From contig NZ_MOBR01000017.1 in the NCBI RefSeq assembly GCF_003732705.1, positions 124,001 to 188,000 on the forward strand: 64,000 nt of DNA, read 5' to 3'. The stretch is from Pseudomonas frederiksbergensis. Its GTDB lineage: Bacteria; Pseudomonadota; Gammaproteobacteria; Pseudomonadales; Pseudomonadaceae. The translations under genes were made by a program, and so were the position numbers. Positions 50,852 through 60,498 of the stretch are shown here, piece by piece; position 1 is the stretch's first letter; each line of letters begins with the position of its first letter. The notes under the pieces were generated by a model. That model did no database searches. It saw nothing but the letters and a program-made list of their open reading frames with translations, and was not told the DNA's origin.

Positions 50852-53355
50852 TCAACCCTCGCGCAAGACTGTCAGGGGGCTGGCGTTCAAGGCGCGCCGC
50901 GTGCCGAACACGCCGGCGCCGCCAATCAGCACGGCGCCGATCAGGGGCAGCACCAGCAACCATGGGTGCGGGTGCCAGGGCAGGTCGAAGGCGTAACGGT
51001 AAAGCACCAGGCTGACCAACTCCGAACCCAGTGCCGCCAGCAAACCGCTGACCGCTCCAAGTAAACCGAACTCAATCCGCCGGGCCTTGACCAGCAACTG
51101 ACGCTCGGCCCCCAATGCCCGCAACAACGCGCCTTGGCGAATACGTTCATCCAGCGTTGCCTGCAGGCCGGAGAACAGCACCGCCATCCCCGCCGCCAAC
51201 ACGAACAACAATACGTACTCCACCGCCAGGGTGACCTGGGCGAGAATGCTGCGCAGTTGTTCCAGCAAGGCTTCGACTTGCAGGATGGTCACCGCCGGGA
51301 ACGCCCGGGACAAATCCACAATCTGCTGATCGTGACCCGCCGCCAGATAGAAGCTGGTCAGGTACGTCGCCGGCAGATCCTTCAAGGTGCCGGGCTGGAA
51401 GATCATGAAGAAGTTCGGCTGGAAGTTGTCCCAGTTGATATCCCGCAGGCTGGTGACTTTCGCTTCGCGATTGACCCCGCCGACAGTAAATACCAGATGA
51501 TCGCCCAGCTTGAGTTTCAGGCTTTCGGCGACTTTGCCTTCTACCGATACGCCGGGCACTTCGTCCGGCGTTTGTTCGGTCCACCAGGTGCCTGAGGTGA
51601 GCTTGTTGCCCGCCGGCAGGTCCGCCGCCCAGGTCAGGCTCAGGTCACGCTGAATCGCCCGGTCACCCGCCGAATCCTTGCTGACGATGTCCTGCACCGC
51701 TTCGCCATTGATGCTGATCAGCCTGCCAGGCACCACCGGGTACAGCGGCGCCGATTGCGCCGACAGTTCGATCAGGCGATCGGTGAACGCCTGTTTATCC
51801 GCCGGCAGAATGTTCAGGGCGAAATAATTCGGTGCGTTTTTCGGCAGCTGGTTCTGCCAGGTGTCCAGCAATTCGCCGCGCAACAGCGCGATCAATGCCA
51901 TGGACAACAGAATCAAGCCAAAGGCCAGGGATTGGCCGGCGGCGGCCAGTGGGTGACGCAGTAACTGGCCCAGACCCAGGCGCCATGGCAAAGACGCGCG
52001 CGCCAGCATCCGACGCAGGCTTTTAAGCAGCAACAGCAGCAAACCGCCCAGCACCACGGCTGCGATTACGCCGCCGCCCAGCAGGGCAAACGTCAGGACC
52101 AGGTCCAGACTCAAGCGCCACATGATCAGCCCGAGCGCACCCAGCGCCGCGCCATAGACCATCCAGGTGCTGGACGGAATCGGCAGCATGTCCCGACGCA
52201 GCACCCGCAATGGCGGCACCCGTCCGAGTGCGGCCAGCGGTGGCAGGGCGAAACCGGCCAGTGCCACCAGCCCGGTGCCGATCCCGGCAATGGCCGGCAA
52301 CAAGCCGCCCGGTGGAACGTCTGTGGGCAACAAGTCATGCAGCAGCGCAAACAACCCAAGCTGCGCCAACCAGCCGATCAGGGCGCCGCTGAGACTGGCC
52401 AGCAAGCCGAGCACCGTCAGCTGCAAACTGAACAGCACCATGGTTTCCCGGCGGGACAAACCCAGGCAACGCAGCAAGGCGCTGGCATCGAATCGGCGTG
52501 TGGCGAAACGGGTCGCCGACAGCGCCACTGCGACACCGGACAGCAAAACTGCCACGAGGCTGGCCATGTTCAAATAGCGTTCGGCCTTGCCCAGGGCGCC
52601 ACCGATTTGCCGGTTGCCGTCCCGGGCATCCTGCAGGCGCTGATTGGCGGCAAGGCCGGGCTTGACCAGTTGGCGATAGGTTTCCAGCGCCTGGGCCTTG
52701 CCGCGCCAGAGCTCGCGGTAACTGACCCGGCTGCCGGGTTGCACCACGCCGGTGGCGGTGAGGTCGTCGAGGTTGATCAGCACTCGCGGTGTCAGGCTGT
52801 AGAAGTTGCCGGCGCGATCGGGCTCGTAGGTCAGCACTCGCGTCAGCTTCAGGGTTTTCATGCCGACGTCGATGCTGTCGCCGATCTTCAGGTCCAGCGC
52901 CGTCAGCAGTCGCGCTTCGACCCAGGCTTCGCCGGGCTTCGGCCCGCCACCGGACTCTTCCGGGGCAAAAGGCGCGGGGGCGCTTTTCAGTTCGCCGCGC
53001 AGCGGATAGACCGCGTCCGCCGCCTTGATGCTGGACAGCTGGATGCCGTTGTCGGTGGCGATGACACTGGAGAATTCCACCACCTGGGCGTGTTCCAGCC
53101 CAAGCTCCGTGCCGCTCTTGATCTGTTCGGGCCGCGCCGGCGAGCTGCCTTCGAGCAACAGGTCGGCGCCAAGAAACTCGGTGGCGCGCAACATCATGGC
53201 GCCGTTGAGGCGAGCGCCGAAATAACCGATGGCAGTACTCGCCGCCACGGCCACCAACAAGGCGAAGAACAACACCCGCAGCTCACCGGCGCGGGCGTCG
53301 CGCAGCAGTTGGCGGATGGCGAGGCTGAACAGGCGCAACAGCGGCAAGCGTGCCA

Positions 53356-53356
<1 letters not shown>
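50852..53356 (-). CDS. ABC transporter permease, FtsX/YbbP type
   Basis: An 834-residue permease with the FtsX/MacB arrangement duplicated. TM1 is near residue 30, then a large periplasmic domain, then a bundle of spans (about residues 255-470, including a leucine-rich LLLLLLKSLRRML), a second periplasmic domain and three final spans. It overlaps by one base the ATPase gene at 53356 (TGATG). In E. coli the YbbA-YbbP pair is encoded beside tesA, exactly as here. Substrate is unknown; relatives export or extract lipids and peptides. Confidence 0.88.
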
Positions 53357-54039
<683 letters not shown>

Positions 54040-54049
54040 GGAGAATCCG

Positions 54050-54655
54050 ATGCGTGTGTGGTTTTTGAGTGCTGGCCTGGCCTTGATGTGCATGGCCCAG
54101 AACGCAGCGGCGGGTACAGTCCTGATCGTTGGCGATAGTATCAGCGCCGGTTTCGGACTGGATACCCGCTTGGGGTGGGTGTCGCTGCTTGAGCAACGGC
54201 TCAAGCACGAAGGTTTCGACGATAAAGTGATCAATGCCTCCATCAGCGGCGACACCAGTGCCGGAGGCCAGGCACGCCTGCCGGCGCTGCTTGCAGAGCA
54301 TAAACCGGAGCTGGTCATCCTCGAGTTGGGAGGCAACGACGGGCTGCGTGGACTGCTGCCAACACAATTGCAACAAAACCTTGCGGCGATGATCGACAGC
54401 TCAAAAGCCAGCGGTGCGAAGGTCTTGTTGCTGGGGATGCAATTGCCGCCCAATTACGGTGCCCGATACACCGAGGCCTTTGCGAAGGTCTATGGCACGC
54501 TGGCGCAAGAGAAAAAAATCCCCCTGGTACCGTTTTTTCTCGAAGGAATCGGCGGTCATCCAGACCTGATGCAAGCCGACGGCCTGCACCCGGCCGCGGT
54601 GGCTCAGGACAAGTTGCTGGAAAATGTCTGGCCGACGCTGAAACCGCTGCTTTGA
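54050..54655 (+). CDS. tesA: Arylesterase / acyl-CoA thioesterase I (TesA, SGNH hydrolase)
   Basis: A 201-residue periplasmic SGNH hydrolase. It has a signal peptide (MRVWFLSAGLALMCMAQNAAA), block I GDSISAGFGL with the nucleophilic serine, GGND (block III) and the catalytic DGLHP. TesA hydrolyses acyl-CoA, lysophospholipids and aryl esters. It is divergent from ybbA with only 10 bases between the start codons, so each gene's regulatory sequence lies inside the other. Confidence 0.93.
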   Translation: MRVWFLSAGLALMCMAQNAAAGTVLIVGDSISAGFGLDTRLGWVSLLEQRLKHEGFDDKVINASISGDTSAGGQARLPALLAEHKPELVILELGGNDGLRGLLPTQLQQNLAAMIDSSKASGAKVLLLGMQLPPNYGARYTEAFAKVYGTLAQEKKIPLVPFFLEGIGGHPDLMQADGLHPAAVAQDKLLENVWPTLKPLL

Positions 54656-54711
54656 CGCTTTTCTAGTGGCGGTGTTTCGGCTAAGGTGGCGCCCCCGATT
54701 TGGAGCCCCCG

Positions 54712-55005
54712 ATGCCGCGTCCTGCCTGGTCCCTTTTTGCCTACCAACTGATCGAGCCTGACGAGCAGCTGGATCTGTTCGCCTGCCAGGAAGTGCGGGT
54801 GCATCTGGTGGCGCGGCAGCTTGAACTCGGCGGTTCGGCGGACCGGACGCTGTGTGGCAGCCTGCTGCCGGCGCAGCCGCGTTGGTCGAGCGTGGATCGC
54901 AGGGTGTTCCAGGACCAGCGTTTGTGTTCGCTGTGCCGAGCGATTCTTGAGTCGCAAAAACGCGGCACCTCGCCGATCTGGCCGGAATTGCGTTTCGAGC
55001 TTTAA
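54712..55005 (+). CDS. Conserved hypothetical protein, 97 residues
   Basis: A 97-residue protein with cysteines at residues 25, 48, 72 and 75, including a closing CSLC pair. This might be a metal site. No signal peptide is present. GGAG lies seven bases before the ATG. I do not recognise a family. Position between tesA and the L,D-transpeptidase gives no functional hint. Confidence 0.6.
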   Translation: MPRPAWSLFAYQLIEPDEQLDLFACQEVRVHLVARQLELGGSADRTLCGSLLPAQPRWSSVDRRVFQDQRLCSLCRAILESQKRGTSPIWPELRFEL

Positions 55006-55149
55006 GCTCCTACCTATGACCTCGCCGCTGCTCCCGCATGAAAAAAATGTCATGTATCGCCTGCAATGTGCTCGATCTCCCCGAAATTACGGACGTCGGT
55101 GTACAATCGCGTTCTTATACCCTTGTCGATCATGCGAAGGATTTTCCGG

Positions 55150-56121
55150 ATGTTGCCGCGCTTTCCTGCCGTCACCCGCTGCCTGACCCTTGCCGCCTTC
55201 TGTGTGGCGGGTCCAGTTTCAGCACTAGAGCTGCCTCTACCACCTCCAGGTGAAGACATCATCGGTCAGGTGCAAGTGATCAAGGCCAAGTACGAAGATA
55301 CCTTCGCCGACCTTGGTACCACTTACGATCTGGGCTATTCGGAAATGGTCGCGGCCAACCCGGGCGTTGACGCCTGGCTGCCGGGCGCCGGCACCGAAAT
55401 CATTCTGCCGACCCGCTTCATCCTGCCGCCGGGTCCGCGTGAAGGCATCGTCATCAACCTGGCCGAGTACCGCCTCTACTACTATCCGAAAGGCCGGAAC
55501 GTGGTGTACACCTTCCCGCTGGGGATCGGCCGTGAGGGTTGGGGTTCACCGATCGCGCACACCACCATCACCGCCAAGACGCCGAACCCGACCTGGACCC
55601 CTCCAGCCTCGATCAAGGCCGAGCATCTCGCCGACGGTGACCCGTTGCCGAATGTGGTGCCGGCCGGCCCGGACAACCCGCTGGGGCCGTTCAAGTTCAG
55701 CCTGGGCACTCCGGGCTACCTGATTCACGGCTCGAACAAGAAATTCGGTATCGGCATGCGCACCAGCCACGGCTGCTTCCGCATGTTCAACAACAATGTG
55801 CTGGAAATGGCGGGCATGGTGCCGGTCGGTACATCGGTGCGGATCATCAACGACCCGTACAAGTTCGGCCTGAGTGGCGGCAAGGTTTATCTCGAAGCGC
55901 ACACGCCGCTGGACGACAATGGCAATCCGTCGGTGGTCGACAAGCACACCGCCGTGATCAATGCGATGCTCAAGCGTGAAGACATCACCAACAATCTGCG
56001 CATGAACTGGGATGTCGTGCGTGACGTGGTAGCGGCCGAAGATGGCCTGCCGGTGGAAATCGCCGTGCCGAATACGTCCGCGCCTATGGTGTCGAGCGTG
56101 CCGGTCGATCTGCAGCAGTAA
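55150..56121 (+). CDS. L,D-transpeptidase (YkuD family) with LysM-like domain
   Basis: A 323-residue exported enzyme: signal peptide (to about residue 26), a LysM-like segment (about residues 40-85, YEDTFADLGTTYDLGYSEMV) and a YkuD domain with HGSNKKFGIGMRTSHGCFRM, whose SHGC contains the catalytic cysteine. Such enzymes make 3-3 crosslinks in peptidoglycan or attach lipoproteins such as Lpp to it. OprI is encoded next to it on the other strand. ATG 55150 has AAGGA at 8 bases; an alternative ATG at 55132 would add six residues. A terminator follows. Confidence 0.93.
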   Translation: MLPRFPAVTRCLTLAAFCVAGPVSALELPLPPPGEDIIGQVQVIKAKYEDTFADLGTTYDLGYSEMVAANPGVDAWLPGAGTEIILPTRFILPPGPREGIVINLAEYRLYYYPKGRNVVYTFPLGIGREGWGSPIAHTTITAKTPNPTWTPPASIKAEHLADGDPLPNVVPAGPDNPLGPFKFSLGTPGYLIHGSNKKFGIGMRTSHGCFRMFNNNVLEMAGMVPVGTSVRIINDPYKFGLSGGKVYLEAHTPLDDNGNPSVVDKHTAVINAMLKREDITNNLRMNWDVVRDVVAAEDGLPVEIAVPNTSAPMVSSVPVDLQQ

Positions 56122-56133
56122 ACACGAAAAAGG

Positions 56134-56167
56134 AACCCGCCGACGTTGGCCGTCGGCGGGTTTTTTT
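56134..56167 (+). terminator. Terminator of the L,D-transpeptidase gene
   Basis: AACCCGCCGACG and CGTCGGCGGGTT form a strong stem with a TTGGC loop area, followed by seven T residues. Confidence 0.94.
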
Positions 56168-56192
56168 ATGGCCGATACAAAACACCGGGCAT

Positions 56193-56222
56193 AAAAAAAG
56201 CCGATCCATAAATGGATCGGCT
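56193..56222 (-). terminator. Terminator of oprI
   Basis: On the minus strand, AAGCCGATCCAT pairs with ATGGATCGGCTT (loop TT) and is followed by seven T residues. It lies 22 bases past the oprI stop. Abundant lipoprotein genes usually end in such terminators. Confidence 0.93.
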
Positions 56223-56244
56223 TGATAACAATCCCGAAGGACTA

Positions 56245-56496
56245 TTACTTGCGGCTAGCTTTGTCCAGCATGCGCAGAGCACGCTCGTTAGCTTCGTCAG
56301 CAGTCTGTTGTGCTTTTTGAGCAGCAGCCAGAGCTTCATCAGCTTTACGGTAAGCTTCGTCTGCACGAGCCTGGGAGCGAGCAGCTGCGTCTTCAGTAGC
56401 GGTCAGACGTGCTTCGGTTTCTTTCGATACGCTGCTGCAACCGGTAGCCAGAACTGCGGCCAGAGCCAGAGCAGAGAATTTCAGAACGTTGTTCAT
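56245..56496 (-). CDS. oprI: Major outer membrane lipoprotein OprI (Lpp-like)
   Basis: An 83-residue lipoprotein with signal LALAAVLATGC, lipidated at C20 (ATGC lipobox). The mature part is one long heptad-repeat helix (SKETEARLTATEDAAARSQA and following), ending in RALRMLDKASRK, whose terminal lysine is the attachment site to peptidoglycan. This is the P. aeruginosa OprI length and layout. AAGGGG precedes the ATG, and the codon use is highly biased. It has its own terminator. Confidence 0.97.
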   Translation of the reverse strand: MNNVLKFSALALAAVLATGCSSVSKETEARLTATEDAAARSQARADEAYRKADEALAAAQKAQQTADEANERALRMLDKASRK

Positions 56497-57140
56497 CGTG
56501 TTCCCCTTCAAGGACTTTCTATTAAGTAGCTGTCTCCTCAGAGTGAGGAAATAGCCGGCGTACATACTACCCATTACTTGTCGTAAGTAAACTGACGTAA
56601 AGCAAGAAGCAAAAAAAATTGTAGGCGTTGATTCTTTTTCGAGCAACTTTTAACTGCTCTGGATAAAAAATACCCAGCTGCGAGGCCCGAGATGAGCGAG
56701 CCGCATGAGAAAAGTTCCCTAATCCGAAGGCAGTATCTCCGGTCTTTGTTAAAGTCTGTCTACATGCTTTCGTCTACACTTTTGTTCGGATTTTGCGTAG
56801 CGCCTCTCATATCTTTCTGCATGTTGAGGTGACTTTAACGAAGGGCGCTCGTCTTAAGTCTCAACATCCGGCAATGTTCAGGCTTTCGACCCGGGAAGAT
56901 CTTTGGTCGAGCCATCCCTGCGTCAATTGGAGCAGCACCCCGCAGCCACCTCGGCATGATGACGAGCGCACCTTGAGCATTTTCGCCAATGGTGCCTACT
57001 ATTTGATACGTGCCCAGGTTGCGCGAGATCGGTGTCGCTCTTCTCGGTGTCCATTCAGGCACAGGGTGGCGTAGATGTTCCTTCGCCGGAAAAACATCGG
57101 TAAGGTAGGGGTCAGAATCCAAGACCCGCGAGGAGTAGTG
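56497..57140. other. 644-base stretch without a clear gene
   Basis: It should contain the leftward oprI promoter and leader and the rightward promoter of the GNAT gene. A frame from 56793 to 57074 (or from ATG 56874) is open on the plus strand, but it lacks a ribosome site and any family similarity. A large minus-strand frame here is a shadow of the GNAT gene. I see no convincing hairpin or small RNA. Confidence 0.4.
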
Positions 57141-57428
57141 ATGAGCGAGGCGTTGTCCATCCACCATGACCAGGCTGGTCATCAGTTCGAGACCAATGTG
57201 GACGGTCATCGTGCCTACCTGACCTATATGGATCTGGGGAAACAGACCCTGGATATCTATCGCACCTTCGTGCCCAACGCATTGCGTGGCCGTGGCATTG
57301 CGGCGGCATTGACCGAGCAGGCGCTGCAGTACGCTGAAGAAATGGGCTACACGGTGATTCCATCGTGCTCCTACGTGGAGCGCTACATGGAACGTCATCA
57401 GCGGCACGCGGCCAAGCTGAGCCAGTAA
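57141..57428 (+). CDS. Small GNAT-type N-acetyltransferase
   Basis: A 95-residue protein with the acetyl-CoA binding segment VPNALRGRGIAAALTEQALQ (Q/RxxGxG/A pattern) and the following YVERYMERH. It belongs to the short YidJ/Gtn-like GNAT proteins (COG2388 type), whose substrates are unknown. GAGGAG precedes the ATG by a few bases. A bidirectional terminator separates it from the convergent DAHP synthase gene. Confidence 0.88.
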   Translation: MSEALSIHHDQAGHQFETNVDGHRAYLTYMDLGKQTLDIYRTFVPNALRGRGIAAALTEQALQYAEEMGYTVIPSCSYVERYMERHQRHAAKLSQ

Positions 57429-57439
57429 ACGCAACGCAT

Positions 57440-57471
57440 AAAAAAACGCCGGGTTAAACCGGCGTTTTTTT
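57440..57471. terminator. Bidirectional terminator
   Basis: A-run, then ACGCCGG, loop GTTAAAC region, CCGGCGT and seven T residues. It lies between the convergent GNAT and DAHP synthase genes and can serve both. Confidence 0.92.
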
Positions 57472-57489
57472 GTGCCTGAAAAACGATGA

Positions 57490-58566
57490 TCAGCTGCGAT
57501 CGCGTTTCGGCAGCACGTCCTTGAGCTTGGCGTGCATGCTGCGCAGGGTGTTTTCGGTGGCAGTCCAGTCGATGCAGGCATCGGTGATCGATACGCCGTA
57601 TTGCAGGTCGGCGAGGTCTTTCGGGATCGCCTGGCAGCCCCAGTTCAGGTGACTCTCGACCATCAGGCCGATGATCGACTGGTTGCCTTCGAGGATCTGG
57701 TTGGCGACGTTCTCCATCACCAGCGGTTGCAGGGCCGGGTCCTTGTTGGAGTTGGCGTGGCTGCAATCGACCATGATGTTCGGCTTGATCTTGGCCTTGT
57801 TCAGCGCTTGCTCGCAGAGGGCGACGCTGACCGAATCGTAGTTCGGCTTGCCGTTGCCACCGCGCAATACCACGTGACCGTAGGCGTTGCCCTTGGTGGT
57901 GACGATCGACACGCCACCTTCCTGGTTGATGCCCAGGAAGCGATGCGGGCTGGAAACCGACTGCAAGGCGTTGATCGCCACGGTCAGGCCGCCGTCGGTG
58001 CCGTTCTTGAAGCCGACCGCCGAGGACAGGCCGGAGGCCATTTCACGGTGAGTCTGGGATTCGGTGGTACGCGCGCCGATGGCCGACCAGCTGATCAGGT
58101 CCTGCAAGTATTGCGGGGAGATCGGGTCGAGGGCTTCAGTGGCGGTCGGCAGGCCCATCTCGGCCAGGTCCAGCAGCAACTTGCGGCCGATGTGCAAGCC
58201 GTCCTGAATCTTGAACGAGTCATCCAGGTACGGATCGTTGATCAGACCTTTCCAGCCGACGGTGGTACGTGGCTTCTCGAAATACACGCGCATGACCAGA
58301 TACAAGGTATCGGACACTTCGGCGGCCAGAGTTTTCAGGCGCTCGGCGTATTCGTGGGCAGCCTTGATATCGTGGATCGAGCACGGCCCGATCACCACGA
58401 ACAGGCGGTGGTCGGTGCCATCAAGAATGTTGCGAATGACTTCGCGGCCCTTGGTCACGGTGCGCAGGGCAGCGTCGCTCAAAGGGATATCACGCTTGAG
58501 CTGATCGGGAGTGATCAGGGTTTCGTTGGAAGCGACGTTTAGGTCGTTGATCGGTAAATCAGCCAT
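57490..58566 (-). CDS. aroF: 3-deoxy-7-phosphoheptulonate (DAHP) synthase, class I
   Basis: A 358-residue enzyme that condenses phosphoenolpyruvate and erythrose-4-phosphate, the first step of the shikimate pathway. Signatures are VVIGPCSIHD, KPRTTVGWKGL, GARTTESQTHRE and HVVLRGG with KPNIMVDCSHANS. The residues that set feedback sensitivity cannot be judged with certainty by eye, so aroF, aroG or aroH is not distinguished; aroF is given only as a label. The next genes match the P. aeruginosa order leading to cysB. Confidence 0.92.
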   Translation of the reverse strand: MADLPINDLNVASNETLITPDQLKRDIPLSDAALRTVTKGREVIRNILDGTDHRLFVVIGPCSIHDIKAAHEYAERLKTLAAEVSDTLYLVMRVYFEKPRTTVGWKGLINDPYLDDSFKIQDGLHIGRKLLLDLAEMGLPTATEALDPISPQYLQDLISWSAIGARTTESQTHREMASGLSSAVGFKNGTDGGLTVAINALQSVSSPHRFLGINQEGGVSIVTTKGNAYGHVVLRGGNGKPNYDSVSVALCEQALNKAKIKPNIMVDCSHANSNKDPALQPLVMENVANQILEGNQSIIGLMVESHLNWGCQAIPKDLADLQYGVSITDACIDWTATENTLRSMHAKLKDVLPKRDRS

Positions 58567-58695
58567 CGTTTACTCGTCAGGTCACGGGTGCCATCCGCCA
58601 GCGAACCCGCGCGGCGGAGCACAGCAAATTAAGCGCGTCGGGGGACCCGAACCTTAGCGCGTTACACCGTGGCTCGACAATGGGCAGACACCGCT

Positions 58696-59139
58696 TTAAT
58701 CCAGCACAGGCTGAGCAAAAGCCTTGCGAACCGTGTCGTGGGAGAACTCGTCGGCATGCTGCTGCACCCATTCAAGGGCCAGGGCTTGAGTTTCCTGCAG
58801 ATCATCATGGGCATCATGCAGGCGACGATAACGTTCGATCTGGCACACCTGCTCGCCCATTCGCGCACTGAACAGCATCTGTTCGTCGACAAAAGCGATG
58901 CCCACCAGGTAGCCACGCTTTCGGCGCAGGCACCAGGCCACGTAGCCCAGATAACGCAAGTCGGGGTTCAAGGTCGGCATGCGCACTTCGAGTGCCGTGC
59001 CGTGACGCCAGGCGCGGTGGTAATTGCAAGCCATGCCGCCGAGGCTGATAGTGTGCAGCCGTTGCCGTGAAATGCACTCATGTTTGAGCAGCGTAAGTTC
59101 CACGGGCACATCGTCAGGATGAGGAAGAAAACGTCCCAT
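58696..59139 (-). CDS. PilZ domain protein
   Basis: A 147-residue protein with the c-di-GMP binding pattern of PilZ domains. RQRLHTISLGG near residue 29 is the RxxxR/DxSxxG-like part, here with RQRL and a SLGG turn. PilZ proteins bind c-di-GMP and control motility or matrix production. GGGAG lies nine bases before ATG 59139. The start codon overlaps the divergent thioredoxin-like start by two bases (CATG). The first arginine motif is imperfect, so binding should be tested. Confidence 0.72.
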   Translation of the reverse strand: MGRFLPHPDDVPVELTLLKHECISRQRLHTISLGGMACNYHRAWRHGTALEVRMPTLNPDLRYLGYVAWCLRRKRGYLVGIAFVDEQMLFSARMGEQVCQIERYRRLHDAHDDLQETQALALEWVQQHADEFSHDTVRKAFAQPVLD

Positions 59140-59524
59140 GAACACGGACTCCCTGTGTCGCCCATTTGACATTGTTTCCCCCAGTATAGTGGTCGAATCG
59201 GAACTGACCGATTTCGACGCCGACCAAAGGCTGCTGGCGATGAACGGCGTTTCCCTGGTGATTTTCACCAGCGTCGGCTGCGCCAGTTGCCGGTTTGCCC
59301 GAGAGCAATTGCCAAGGCTCGATCTGGCGATCGATCAGTTGTGCTGGATCGACGCGGCGGACAATGGCGGGTTGGTGGAACGTTATGAGGTCTTTCATTT
59401 GCCGGCGCTGTTTGTGGTGCGCGACGGTGAGTTCTTTGGGGCGGTACAGTCGCGCCTGACCGACACTGAACTGAATCAGGCGGTGAGCCAGGCGCTGAGT
59501 CGAATTGCTGAGGAGTTGCCATGA
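59138..59524 (+). CDS. Thioredoxin-like protein
   Basis: A 128-residue protein containing a thioredoxin fold with a CASC active site (SVGCASCRFAREQLPR) and the cis-proline in LPALFVVRDG. Such small proteins act as disulphide reductants or redox partners. The ATG is only supported by AGGA at 12 bases, and overlaps the start of the PilZ gene on the other strand; ATG 59240 would remove the first strands and is unlikely. It overlaps the panE-like start by four bases (ATGA). Confidence 0.88.
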   Translation: MNTDSLCRPFDIVSPSIVVESELTDFDADQRLLAMNGVSLVIFTSVGCASCRFAREQLPRLDLAIDQLCWIDAADNGGLVERYEVFHLPALFVVRDGEFFGAVQSRLTDTELNQAVSQALSRIAEELP

Positions 59525-60474
59525 TTGGAGCAGTTGCCAAGCCGACAATCGGCATTATCGGGACCGGCGCAATTGGTGGTTTCTACGGGTTGATGCTGGC
59601 GCGTGCCGGTTTCGATGTGCATTTTCTGTTGCGCAGTGAGTTTTCCGCAGTCGCCGAGCGCGGGCTGCAAGTCAACAGTGCGGTACATGGCGCGCTGACG
59701 TTGAATCCGGTCCAGGCCTATTCAGCGGCCGAAGACATGCCACCCTGCGACTGGTTGCTGGTGGCGGCGAAGAGCACCAGCCCGGGGCTCGCGCCGATCA
59801 TCATTGAAGCCGCGGCCCCCGGCGCCAAAGTCCTGCTGCTGCAAAATGGCCTGGACGTCGAAGACAGTCTGCGAGAGTCGCTGCCGGATTCGCTGCATGT
59901 GCTCGGTGGGTTGTGCCTGATTTGTGTCCATCGCGAAGGCCCGGGCGTGATCACCCATCAGGCCCTCGGCGCGGTAAATGTTGGCTACCACAGTGGCCCG
60001 GCCAACGACGACGCGGCGCGCATGGCGCTGGTCGAGGAGGGCGCCGGGCTATTCCGTGCCGCCGGTATCGACTCTCAGGCCATGCCCAATCTGCATCAGG
60101 CGCGCTGGCAAAAACTGGTCTGGAATATTCCTTACAACGGTCTGTCGGTTTTGCTCGGGGCGAGCACGACACCGTTGATGGCCGATGCCGACAGCCGCGC
60201 GCTGATCCAGGCATTGATGGCCGAAGTGGTGCAGGGCGCCCAGGCCTGCGGTCACGTCATACCGCCCGGTTACGCCGACTACCTGTTCATGATGACCGAG
60301 AAAATGCCTGACTATTGGCCGAGCATGTACCACGATCTCCTGCACAAACGACCGCTGGAATTGGAGGCAATCTACGCCCGGCCCTTGGCGGCGGCGAAAG
60401 CGGCGGGATGTGAGTTGCCACGCATCGAGGCCCTGTATCGGGCGCTCGGTTTTATCGATCGACGTAACGTTTGA
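59521..60474 (+). CDS. panE: 2-dehydropantoate 2-reductase family protein
   Basis: A 317-residue Rossmann-fold protein of the ApbA/PanE family. It starts IGIIGTGAIGGFYGLML (GxGxxG), has VAAKSTSP and LLQNGLD, and a C-terminal domain with KLVWNIPYNGLS, in which the lysine is catalytic. PanE reduces ketopantoate to pantoate for coenzyme A synthesis. Pseudomonads carry several paralogues, so I use the family name; it may act on another ketoacid. It is coupled with the upstream thioredoxin gene. Confidence 0.83.
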   Translation: MIGAVAKPTIGIIGTGAIGGFYGLMLARAGFDVHFLLRSEFSAVAERGLQVNSAVHGALTLNPVQAYSAAEDMPPCDWLLVAAKSTSPGLAPIIIEAAAPGAKVLLLQNGLDVEDSLRESLPDSLHVLGGLCLICVHREGPGVITHQALGAVNVGYHSGPANDDAARMALVEEGAGLFRAAGIDSQAMPNLHQARWQKLVWNIPYNGLSVLLGASTTPLMADADSRALIQALMAEVVQGAQACGHVIPPGYADYLFMMTEKMPDYWPSMYHDLLHKRPLELEAIYARPLAAAKAAGCELPRIEALYRALGFIDRRNV

Positions 60475-60498
60475 GTCGATCCACCAGAGGGGAAGGGC

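Noticed and set aside
56835..57581. 248-codon minus-strand frame opposite the GNAT gene
   Set aside because: Crosses the bidirectional terminator at 57440-57471 and the GNAT coding region; a shadow.
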